From Methylococcaceae bacterium (GTDB taxonomy: Bacteria > Pseudomonadota > Gammaproteobacteria > Methylococcales > Methylomonadaceae), in contig DPKY01000099.1 in assembly GCA_003542275.1 (NCBI GenBank), positions 1 to 6,837 of the forward strand: a stretch of 6,837 nucleotides of DNA. Direction: 5' to 3'. Positions within the stretch are counted from its first letter, which is position 1. Every line of letters starts with the position of its first letter. Below, piece by piece: positions 1-5,780 of the stretch. The position numbers were made by a program, and so were the translations under genes. A model generated the notes under the pieces. It saw nothing but the letters and a program-made list of their open reading frames with translations, did not search any database and was not told the DNA's origin.

Positions 1-503
1 CCATCGTATAGCACCGCATAAGGATGAATAACACAATTTTTACCGATTTTGACGTGTCGCCCGACACTTACGCCAGTGAGAATAGCGCTGTTTTCACCAA
101 TCTCAACACCCTCGTCAATCACCGCAAACGCGCCAACGTGTACATGACGTGCCAACGAAGCGGTTTTGGCAATAACGGCGTGTGGGGAGAGCGTGGGCGT
201 ATAGGTGGCTTGAGGATGCAGAAGTGTCACGGCTTTAATAAACGCCATTTCAGGGTCAGCGCAGCGTAGCAAAATTAACGTGTCGGGGAGGGTTTCTACG
301 TCAACATCGGCTTTAATAAAACACGCAGAGGCTTGCGTGGTGCGGAGAAAATGACGATAACTCGCTTGCGTTAATTGCGTGACTTGCCCTGTTTGCGCGG
401 AGGCAATATCGTTAGCGGCGGTAATCAAAACTTGCGCGTGGATGCTATTGCCTTCCATGGTGGCGTTGCAGTACGTGGCGAGTTCGTGAAGGGAAATTGT
501 CAT
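1..503 (-). CDS. lpxD: LpxD, UDP-3-O-acylglucosamine N-acyltransferase (N-terminal part, runs off window start)
   Basis: LpxD adds the second (N-linked) acyl chain to UDP-3-O-acylglucosamine in the third step of lipid A synthesis, in the cytoplasm. The first 167 codons are present, about half of the usual roughly 340. Residues 1-100 form the LpxD-specific uridine-binding domain, with the family signatures AQTGQVT (36-42) and YRHFL...QASA (49-60). From about residue 104 the left-handed beta-helix hexapeptide repeats begin (VHVGAFAVIDEGVEIGENSAI, split around 121-141, then VSVGRHVKIGKNCVI). The catalytic His region lies beyond the window. The ATG at 501-503 has a good Shine-Dalgarno (AAGAGGA, 510-516) six bases upstream. 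It lies 39 bases after moaC and is probably co-transcribed with it. In many Proteobacteria lpxD sits behind bamA-skp, so this upstream context is unusual. The identification is by remembered family similarity to E. coli LpxD. Confidence 0.93.
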   Translation of the reverse strand, partial: MTISLHELATYCNATMEGNSIHAQVLITAANDIASAQTGQVTQLTQASYRHFLRTTQASACFIKADVDVETLPDTLILLRCADPEMAFIKAVTLLHPQATYTPTLSPHAVIAKTASLARHVHVGAFAVIDEGVEIGENSAILTGVSVGRHVKIGKNCVIHPYAVLYD

Positions 504-542
504 GGATTGTCCTCTTTCGTTTTTAAATAATGTTAAACACGC

Positions 543-1025
543 TTAACACGCCAGCCAGTGGCCAGATTGACCTCCTGATTTTTCAAGCAGGCGTACACCA
601 TAAATGATCATGCCACGATCAACGGCTTTGCACATATCATAGATAGTGAGTAACGCCACTTGCGTGGCTATTAACGCCTCCATTTCCACGCCTGTTTGGG
701 CGGTCGTTTTCACTGTTGCTTGGCAGCGAATACACGGCTGCGTGCTATCTAAAGTGAAATCAAGCTCAACGTGCGTGAGCGCGAGGGGGTGACAGAGCGG
801 AATAAGATTGGCTGTTTGCTTGCTGGCCATAATGCCCGCAATACGCGCAATGCCAAGTACATCGCCTTTTTTGTGTCCGCCTTGTGCAATAAGCGTGAAC
901 GTGTCGGGTTTGAGCGCAATAAATCCCTCGGTAATAGCGAGGCGTGTGGTCGTGGCTTTGTTGCCAACATCGACCATGTGCGCATGACCGTCGGCGTTAA
1001 AATGGGTAAGTGGCTGAGTTGTCAT
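543..1025 (-). CDS. moaC: MoaC, cyclic pyranopterin monophosphate synthase
   Basis: MoaC converts 3',8-cyclo-7,8-dihydro-GTP, made by MoaA, to cyclic pyranopterin monophosphate, the first stable intermediate of molybdenum cofactor synthesis, in the cytoplasm. The 160-residue product matches the family along its length: HMVDV (16-20), HKKGDV (51-56), ARIAGI (60-65), LIPLCHP (74-80), TGVEMEAL (111-118), TIYDMCKAV (127-135) and the closing KSGGQSG (149-155). The residues matching known active-site positions (Lys53, His79, Glu114/116, Asp130, Lys133) are intact. I chose the ATG at 1023-1025 because the homology begins there. The open frame continues 58 codons upstream, to 1199, but those codons overlap the methyltransferase gene and look nothing like MoaC. 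No clear Shine-Dalgarno is visible, so translation may be coupled to the methyltransferase, whose stop lies 16 bases upstream. The protein lacks the acidic tail of E. coli MoaC. No other moa gene is in the window. Confidence 0.96.
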   Translation of the reverse strand: MTTQPLTHFNADGHAHMVDVGNKATTTRLAITEGFIALKPDTFTLIAQGGHKKGDVLGIARIAGIMASKQTANLIPLCHPLALTHVELDFTLDSTQPCIRCQATVKTTAQTGVEMEALIATQVALLTIYDMCKAVDRGMIIYGVRLLEKSGGQSGHWLAC

Positions 1026-1041
1026 GAGTGAGTGGCGCGTT

Positions 1042-1773
1042 TTAAGGTTTGGTGGCGAAGACAAGCGCATTGACACCGTGGCGATAAGAAAGGTTGATGG
1101 CGATAAATCCGGCTTCTTGCAAGGCTTCAAGGGCGGGTGTTTCGCGCATAATATGATTTTCTGATTCATCATTAAACAAATGAATAATCCAATGTTCAAG
1201 TAAATCGAGTTTATTTTCAGCTACCAACACGCGAAAATACCCAGCGACTTCTTCTTGGGTATTTTTTGTGTGCAATGACACATTATCAAGCGCATAACGG
1301 TCACCGTTGATAAATTTTCCCCCGGGTTTTAACACACGGTAAATTTCGGTAATCACGTCACGTCGGTAGTCATTGGTAAAATTATGCAGCGTGTAGGCTG
1401 AGGCAATGACGTCTACACTCGCGCCAGGCAGATAATGCAACGCAGAGAGGGCATCAACCGAAGAGAAGGTTAATTGTCCCGTTTCCACCCAACTGTTGAG
1501 CGTTTGTTTCGCCTGATTTTGCATAACCGGTTCATTATCCACGCTAAGAAGGCGTGTATTACTCGCGCTACGTAACAGCGCAAGTGTCGTGATACCCGTG
1601 CCGCCGCCCAGTTCAATGACGTTGAGCGTTTCAGATGGCTTGCGTGAAGCATAATCCCCCAACGCTTCGCCCACTAAATGACTCATTTTGGTCGCTTGTG
1701 GACAAATAAGGTTGAGCATATCGTAATCTTGGCCAATGATGCCCGAAAATAAAGCGTCGTAATTTTCACTCAT
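1042..1773 (-). CDS. Class I SAM-dependent methyltransferase, substrate unknown
   Basis: A 243-residue soluble protein with the Rossmann-type methyltransferase fold. Motif I (VIELGGGTG, 52-60) binds S-adenosylmethionine, the acidic end of beta 2 is Asp79 (SVDNE), a further Asp107 falls where the adenine-side loop is expected, [12 protein letters not shown] (120-131) corresponds to motif IV, and YRVLKPGG (145-152) is the usual post-motif helix and turn. The part after about residue 165 is helical and ends in a final strand (NALVFATKP). The general layout recalls CmoA-like enzymes, but I cannot assign a substrate. The ATG at 1771-1773 is preceded directly by an in-frame GTG (1774-1776). GGGAG at 1784-1788 could serve either start, so the protein may be one residue longer. 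It begins 5 bases after the DUF1244 stop and ends 16 bases before moaC, so the three are probably one transcript. Confidence 0.88.
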   Translation of the reverse strand: MSENYDALFSGIIGQDYDMLNLICPQATKMSHLVGEALGDYASRKPSETLNVIELGGGTGITTLALLRSASNTRLLSVDNEPVMQNQAKQTLNSWVETGQLTFSSVDALSALHYLPGASVDVIASAYTLHNFTNDYRRDVITEIYRVLKPGGKFINGDRYALDNVSLHTKNTQEEVAGYFRVLVAENKLDLLEHWIIHLFNDESENHIMRETPALEALQEAGFIAINLSYRHGVNALVFATKP

Positions 1774-1778
1774 CACCT

Positions 1779-2084
1779 TTACGCTCCCTGTTTTGCATCG
1801 ACTTTGGCTTGATAGGCGGCAAGTTGCTCAGGCGTTGCCGGCGTTTGATAGCGCGTTTTCCACTCTTCGTAGGGCATTCCGTACACAATATCACGCGCCT
1901 GATCGTAATCGAGCGCAATGTTTTTTTCTTGCGCACTGGCAAGGTACCATTTTGCAAGACAGTTTCGGCAAAAATCAGCGGTTAACATCAATTCAATGTT
2001 TTGGACATCCGAGTGCGCTTTTAAATGCGCAATCAAGCGCCGAAAAGCGGCGGCGTCGAGTTCTGTTTGTTGTGAGGGTGTCAT
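1779..2084 (-). CDS. DUF1244 family small protein with CxxC motif
   Basis: A 101-residue protein of the DUF1244 (SMc04008-like) family, common in Alpha- and Gammaproteobacteria and of unknown function. Family hallmarks seen here are AAAFRRLIAHL (11-21), the SDVQNIELM segment (25-33), FCRNCLAKW (38-46) with Cys39 and Cys42 in a CxxC pair, and IVYGMPYEEWK (66-76). The residues after about 80 form a variable tail. The CxxC pair could bind metal or be redox active, but that is inference. No signal peptide or membrane segment is visible, so it should be cytoplasmic. The ATG at 2082-2084 has only a weak Shine-Dalgarno-like GCGAGA upstream. It is the first gene of the leftward operon and almost touches the methyltransferase gene, which suggests co-translation. 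Confidence 0.88.
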   Translation of the reverse strand: MTPSQQTELDAAAFRRLIAHLKAHSDVQNIELMLTADFCRNCLAKWYLASAQEKNIALDYDQARDIVYGMPYEEWKTRYQTPATPEQLAAYQAKVDAKQGA

Positions 2085-2136
2085 GGCGTTCTCGCTAGGT
2101 AAAATTCAATTAAATGGCCTCGCGCATTCTAGCAGA

Positions 2137-2165
2137 ATTATCTAGCCTATACATTGCGCAGTAAA
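2137..2165 (-). promoter_or_regulatory. Probable sigma70 promoter for the leftward operon
   Basis: Reading the minus strand, TTTACT (2160-2165) as -35 and GATAAT (2137-2142) as -10 are separated by 17 bases, matching consensus at 4 of 6 and 5 of 6 positions. Transcription would start near 2130, about 45 bases before the DUF1244 start codon. This is the best-scoring pair I found upstream of that gene by eye. No transcript data support it. Confidence 0.5.
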
Positions 2166-2176
2166 GATTTTACAAT
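2148..2176 (+). promoter_or_regulatory. Possible sigma70 promoter for the yciB operon
   Basis: TATACA (2148-2153) and TACAAT (2171-2176) are spaced by 17 bases and match consensus at 4 of 6 and 5 of 6 positions. A start near 2183 would leave a leader of about 70 bases before yciB. The element overlaps the leftward promoter, so polymerase binding at the two would compete. A second -10-like CATAAT at 2228-2233 lies closer to the gene but has no acceptable -35 partner. Confidence 0.4.
2161..2173. repeat. Short palindrome in the divergent promoter region
   Basis: The arms GTAAA (2161-2165) and TTTAC (2169-2173) are perfect inverted repeats around a 3-base centre. The element covers the -35 of the leftward promoter candidate and enters the -10 of the rightward one. 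Position and symmetry would suit a regulator binding site, but five-base AT-rich arms can arise by chance. Confidence 0.3.
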
Positions 2177-2251
2177 AATGCACAGGTTTAAGCGTTAGGC
2201 TTTTACCGTTGATGATGTTACCTCGTCCATAATTTAGCCACGCCATTTTTA

Positions 2252-2791
2252 ATGATTAAACAACTTGTTGAATTTTTCCCTATTCTGCTTTTTTTTATCG
2301 CTTTTAAACTCTACGATATCTACGTTGCGACAGCCGTTGTCATTATTGCGACAATTTTGCAGGTGGCGTATGCGTGGTTTGCCCATCGCAAAGTGGACAC
2401 CATGCAGTGGATTACGCTAGTGCTCGTGATTGTGATGGGGGGGCTTACCTTGATTTTACATGATGAGCAGTTTGTGAAATGGAAATTATCAATTATTGAG
2501 TGGTTATTTGGTGGTGCTTTTCTTGTGAGCCAATTTGCGGGGCGAGCGCCTTTTATTGAGCGCATGATGTCAAGTCAGCTGACCTTACCAGCGGTGATAT
2601 GGAAGCGTCTGAATTTGTGTTGGGCGTTCTTTTTCATTGGCGTGGGATGTTTGAATGTCTATGTGATGTTCCATTATTCAACCAATGACTGGGTAACGTT
2701 TAAAACCTTCATCGTGCCAGGGATGATGGCTGTTTTTATTGTATTGCAAATGATTTTTCTCTATAAACACCTGCCAGATAGTGAGGCTTAA
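2252..2791 (+). CDS. yciB: YciB/IspZ inner-membrane protein (intracellular septation protein A)
   Basis: A 179-residue polytopic inner-membrane protein of the YciB/IspZ family, linked in Shigella and E. coli to cell division, elongation-complex contacts and envelope integrity. Its biochemical activity is not established. It matches E. coli YciB in length and throughout: EFFPILLFF (7-15), [10 protein letters not shown] (19-28), the GGLTL segment (63-67), the short FVKWK motif (74-78), LVSQF (91-95), LTLP (110-113) and [11 protein letters not shown] (118-128). Hydrophobic stretches at about 5-20, 23-43, 52-69, 81-96, 121-140 and 149-170 fit five or six membrane passes. The N-terminus aligns with known family starts, so ATG 2252 is secure although no Shine-Dalgarno is apparent before it. 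It heads a tight operon with yciI, a bolA-family gene and an isomerase gene. In E. coli yciB and yciI also lie close together. Confidence 0.95.
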   Translation: MIKQLVEFFPILLFFIAFKLYDIYVATAVVIIATILQVAYAWFAHRKVDTMQWITLVLVIVMGGLTLILHDEQFVKWKLSIIEWLFGGAFLVSQFAGRAPFIERMMSSQLTLPAVIWKRLNLCWAFFFIGVGCLNVYVMFHYSTNDWVTFKTFIVPGMMAVFIVLQMIFLYKHLPDSEA

Positions 2792-2796
2792 TACCG

Positions 2797-3099
2797 ATGC
2801 TTTATGCCATTTTTTGTGAAGATACGCCAAATAGTTTGCCAAAACGGCAACAAGCGCGTCCTGCACATTTAGCAAGATTGCAACTTTTGCAAGACGCAGG
2901 ACGTCTTGTGCTTGCTGGGCCATTACCGGCTATTGATTGTGATAATCCCGCAGAGGCGGGGTTTACGGGGAGCCTCATTGTGGCTGAATTTGCATCGCTT
3001 GAGAGCGCAAAAGCGTGGGCGAATGCAGACCCTTATCTTGACAGCGGTGTTTATGCGCATATTACCGTCAAACCCTTTAAACAAGTGTTTCCTTCATGA
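2797..3099 (+). CDS. yciI: YciI family protein
   Basis: A 100-residue cytoplasmic protein of the YciI family (dimeric alpha-beta barrel fold). Its role is unproven; a His/Asp pair has been proposed as an enzymatic site in the family. Conserved features are MLYAIFCED (1-9), [11 protein letters not shown] (21-31) carrying His24, the AGPLPA loop (40-45), [12 protein letters not shown] (54-65), and [10 protein letters not shown] (71-80) with Asp78 next to Tyr80. It ends VKPFKQVF as E. coli YciI does. The gene starts 5 bases after yciB, with a GAGG in the yciB end as a likely ribosome site, and its stop overlaps the bolA start (ATGA), so the three should be translationally coupled. Confidence 0.95.
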   Translation: MLYAIFCEDTPNSLPKRQQARPAHLARLQLLQDAGRLVLAGPLPAIDCDNPAEAGFTGSLIVAEFASLESAKAWANADPYLDSGVYAHITVKPFKQVFPS

Positions 3100-3377
3100 C
3101 AAACCAAACCATTGATACGATTCGTCATTGCTTGACGACAGAACTCAAACCCACATTACTTGAAATTATTGATAATAGCGCTGCACATTCCGGTCATGCT
3201 GGCGCAAGAAAAGGTGGCGGTCACTACAATGTCACCATTGTCAGCTCAGCCTTTGAAAATAAAACCCTCGTTGCGCGTCATCAACTCATCTATGGCGCCT
3301 TAGGTGAATTGATGAAGCAAGATATTCATGCCTTAGGCATTAACGCACTCACTCCTACTGAAGAAAATAAAGGATAA
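3096..3377 (+). CDS. bolA: BolA family protein
   Basis: A 93-residue BolA-family protein. BolA proteins partner with monothiol glutaredoxins through a shared [2Fe-2S] cluster and also act as DNA-binding or morphology regulators. Family features are [10 protein letters not shown] (22-31), a Gly/His-rich loop ([16 protein letters not shown], 31-46), LVARHQLIY (58-66) with the conserved Arg-His, and the IHAL motif (77-80) containing the C-terminal His expected to be a cluster ligand. The HAGA...GGGHY form fits the BolA branch better than the shorter IbaG type, but I cannot settle this without alignment. Its start codon overlaps the yciI stop by four bases, and its last codons hold the Shine-Dalgarno of the next gene. 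Confidence 0.9.
   Translation: MTNQTIDTIRHCLTTELKPTLLEIIDNSAAHSGHAGARKGGGHYNVTIVSSAFENKTLVARHQLIYGALGELMKQDIHALGINALTPTEENKG
3370..3374 (+). promoter_or_regulatory. Shine-Dalgarno of the isomerase gene inside the bolA end
   Basis: AAGGA lies 8 bases before the ATG at 3383 and is read as the last codons of bolA just before its stop. Termination of bolA would therefore place ribosomes beside the next start, consistent with coupled translation. Confidence 0.6.
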
Positions 3378-3382
3378 ATTCA

Positions 3383-4369
3383 ATGAAACACACTTTACCG
3401 CTTGTCCTCATCGCTGGTTCCGTTTTACTGACCGCGTGTGATCAAAAAAATACGACGGCATCTGTTGCGCCTGTAGCTACAGTAAATAAAGCCGATGCGA
3501 TTGCTCAGGTGAATGGTCAATACATTCCTAAATCGGCCCTCGACGAGCTTGAAAAAGAAATTGCGCAGCGCAGCCACGGGCAAACTTTCCCTAAAGAAAA
3601 GTTAGTGGACGAGTTAATTCAACGTGAATTGCTCATTCAAGATGCGCTGACGAAAAAATTAGATCAAACACCCGAATTTGTGAGCCGTTTAGCTGACGCG
3701 CGAAAAGCGTTGCTGTCACAATCGGAATTGCAAAAATTCATTGCGGATCACCCTGTGACCGATGAAGAAGTCAAAGCCGAATATGACAGCAAGGTTGCTG
3801 CGGAAAAAGGCGTGGAATATAAAGCCCGTCATATTTTGGTGAAAACAGATGCCGAAGCGAAAAAAATCATTGCTGAACTTGATAAAGGCGGAGATTTTGC
3901 AAAACTTGCCAATAAAAATTCTTTGGATGGTAAAGAATTGCAAAACGGCGGGGATTTAGGTTGGTTTGCGGCAGCGCAGATGGTAGCGCCTTTCTCTGAA
4001 GCCGTAGCGGCTTTAGAGGACGGAAAATATACCAAAACGCCCGTGCAAACACAGTTTGGTTTTCATGTGATTTTGCGTGAGCAATCACGTCCACAAACCC
4101 CACCCCCCTTAGATGCCGTCAAAGAGCAATTAGCGCCTTATTTGCAACGCCAAAAAATTGAAACGATGTTAAAAGGATTGCGTTCATCGGCAAAAGTTGA
4201 AGTGTTAATCCCCCTCACAGATGACAAGCCCAGTGCAGAGCAAGCGCCGGCAACGATTGAATCGGTACAACCTACTGAGCAAGCTGCTGAACCCGCCGCA
4301 ACCACTGCGCCTGCAGAGCAATCTGCCCCAGCTCCTGCAGACAACGCTACGCCAGAGGCAGCGAAGTAG
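3383..4369 (+). CDS. Lipoprotein peptidyl-prolyl isomerase, parvulin (PpiC) type
   Basis: A 328-residue envelope foldase. Residues 1-19 are a lipoprotein signal peptide with lipobox LTAC, giving a mature N-terminal Cys19. An N-terminal SurA/PrsA-like helical chaperone region spans about 35-135 (INGQ-type start AQVNGQYIP, then KLVDELIQRELLIQDAL). The parvulin domain spans about 146-232: ARHILVKT (148-155), GGDLGWF (189-195), the Met200/Phe204 pocket, and TQFGFHVI (223-230). His150 and His228 are the expected active-site pair. A Pro-rich segment and helix follow, then a low-complexity Ala/Pro/Glu tail from about 284, which may be a spacer. The residues after the lipobox Cys are Asp-Gln, an inner-membrane retention signal under the E. 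coli Lol rules. It is the last gene of the yciB operon. Family membership is clear. Whether it is closest to SurA, PrsA or a beta/gamma PpiC lipoprotein is not. Confidence 0.93.
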   Translation: MKHTLPLVLIAGSVLLTACDQKNTTASVAPVATVNKADAIAQVNGQYIPKSALDELEKEIAQRSHGQTFPKEKLVDELIQRELLIQDALTKKLDQTPEFVSRLADARKALLSQSELQKFIADHPVTDEEVKAEYDSKVAAEKGVEYKARHILVKTDAEAKKIIAELDKGGDFAKLANKNSLDGKELQNGGDLGWFAAAQMVAPFSEAVAALEDGKYTKTPVQTQFGFHVILREQSRPQTPPPLDAVKEQLAPYLQRQKIETMLKGLRSSAKVEVLIPLTDDKPSAEQAPATIESVQPTEQAAEPAATTAPAEQSAPAPADNATPEAAK

Positions 4370-4374
4370 TTCAT

Positions 4375-4428
4375 TGTTGTCGTAACAACACACATCCCGT
4401 GCTGATAATGTGCGGGGTGATGTGTTGT
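4375..4428 (+). other. Competing hairpins in the isomerase-usp gap (possible terminator or attenuator)
   Basis: TGTTGT (4375-4380) can pair with ACAACA (4385-4390) across a 4-base loop. The same ACAACA also belongs to a longer arm (4385-4396) that pairs with GATGTGTTGT (4419-4428), giving ten base pairs with a two-base bulge and further C-G pairing inside. The two structures exclude each other. A T-run (TTTTT, 4439-4443, with one more T-rich patch) follows about 11 bases after the longer stem, so the region is at best an imperfect terminator for the yciB operon. It may instead be a leader for the stress-protein gene. Confidence 0.4.
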
Positions 4429-4467
4429 CTATTATCATCTTTTTATCTAAGAAGGGAGTGTTAAGAG

Positions 4468-4908
4468 ATGTATCAGCATATTTTGCTTGCCGCCGATTTT
4501 TCGGAAAATACCGAATTTATTGTCGCGCGTGCGCGAGAGATAGCCCATCAGCACATGGCGAAACTGAGCGTGGTGCACGTGTTAGATAATATCCCTATGC
4601 CTGATACCAGTTACGGCACAATTATTTCCCTAGGCGATGAATTAGATAATCAGCAACTCAAGCAAGAAAAAATCGCACTCAACACACTAGGTGAAGCGCT
4701 CGGCGTGCCGAGCAATCAGCGGTGGCTGATTTGGGGAACCCCCAAAGAAGAAATCACGACCCTTGCCTTGCAGGAGGGGGTTGACCTCATTGTGATTGGC
4801 TCTCATGCGCGTCATGGATTGGCGCTGTTACTTGGTTCTACAGCAAGTGGCGTGCTGCATCATGCGCCCTGTGACGTACTTGCCGTGCGATTACATCAAG
4901 AAAATTAG
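4468..4908 (+). CDS. Universal stress protein (UspA family)
   Basis: A 146-residue single-domain Usp protein, cytoplasmic and normally a dimer. In other bacteria such proteins respond to starvation and oxidative or other stress. The start YQHILLAADFSE (2-13) is the beta 1 strand with the nucleotide-contacting Asp10, AKLSVVHV (31-38) is the second strand, and DLIVIGSHARHGLALLLGS (106-124) followed by VLHHAPCDVLAVR (129-141) is the family's C-terminal signature. In the nucleotide motif usually written G-2x-G-9x-G(S/T), the second Gly is Ala114 and the spacing to Gly123-Ser124 is one residue shorter, so ATP binding is uncertain. AAGGGAG (4452-4458) is a strong ribosome site nine bases before the ATG. 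The gene is followed after ten bases by coaD. Confidence 0.92.
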   Translation: MYQHILLAADFSENTEFIVARAREIAHQHMAKLSVVHVLDNIPMPDTSYGTIISLGDELDNQQLKQEKIALNTLGEALGVPSNQRWLIWGTPKEEITTLALQEGVDLIVIGSHARHGLALLLGSTASGVLHHAPCDVLAVRLHQEN

Positions 4909-4912
4909 TTAA

Positions 4913-5446
<534 letters not shown>

Positions 5447-5464
5447 AAAATAACTTTTTATTGA

Positions 5465-5722
<258 letters not shown>

Positions 5723-5726
5723 ACGT

Positions 5727-5756
5727 AAAAAAGGGCGAAAGTATTCGCCCTTTTTT
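5727..5756. terminator. Bidirectional intrinsic terminator between yfhL and proS
   Basis: A perfect inverted repeat with 13-base arms (5727-5739 and 5744-5756) and a four-base loop (5740-5743). The GC-rich core GGGCGAA/TTCGCCC is flanked by A6 on the left and T6 on the right, so each strand gives a stem followed by a U-run. It lies five bases after the ferredoxin stop and 24 bases from the proS stop, and should end both convergent transcripts. Confidence 0.95.
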
Positions 5757-5780
5757 ATGTGTGATCATTTTTAACGGCGC

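Noticed and set aside
24..269. An 81-codon plus-strand open frame
   Set aside because: It is antisense to lpxD, whose minus-strand translation matches the family codon by codon. The plus-strand product has no recognisable features.
531..548. Inverted repeat TGTTAA-n6-TTAACA at the end of moaC as a terminator
   Set aside because: The six-pair stem contains only one G-C pair and has no proper U-run, so it is unlikely to stop transcription or separate lpxD from moaC.
771..1031. An 86-codon plus-strand open frame
   Set aside because: It is entirely antisense to moaC and has no family features.
1026..1199. Longer moaC start at 1199
   Set aside because: The extra 58 residues overlap the methyltransferase C-terminus in another frame and have no MoaC similarity. 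The homology starts at the ATG at 1023-1025.
2085..2251. A small RNA or tRNA in the longest intergenic gap
   Set aside because: No cloverleaf, conserved tRNA arm sequences or terminator-like end were seen. Promoter elements explain the region well enough.
4138..4438. Minus-strand Ala/Ser/Gly/Cys-rich open frames opposite the isomerase tail
   Set aside because: They arise from the low-complexity Ala/Pro codons of the isomerase gene on the other strand and have no independent support.
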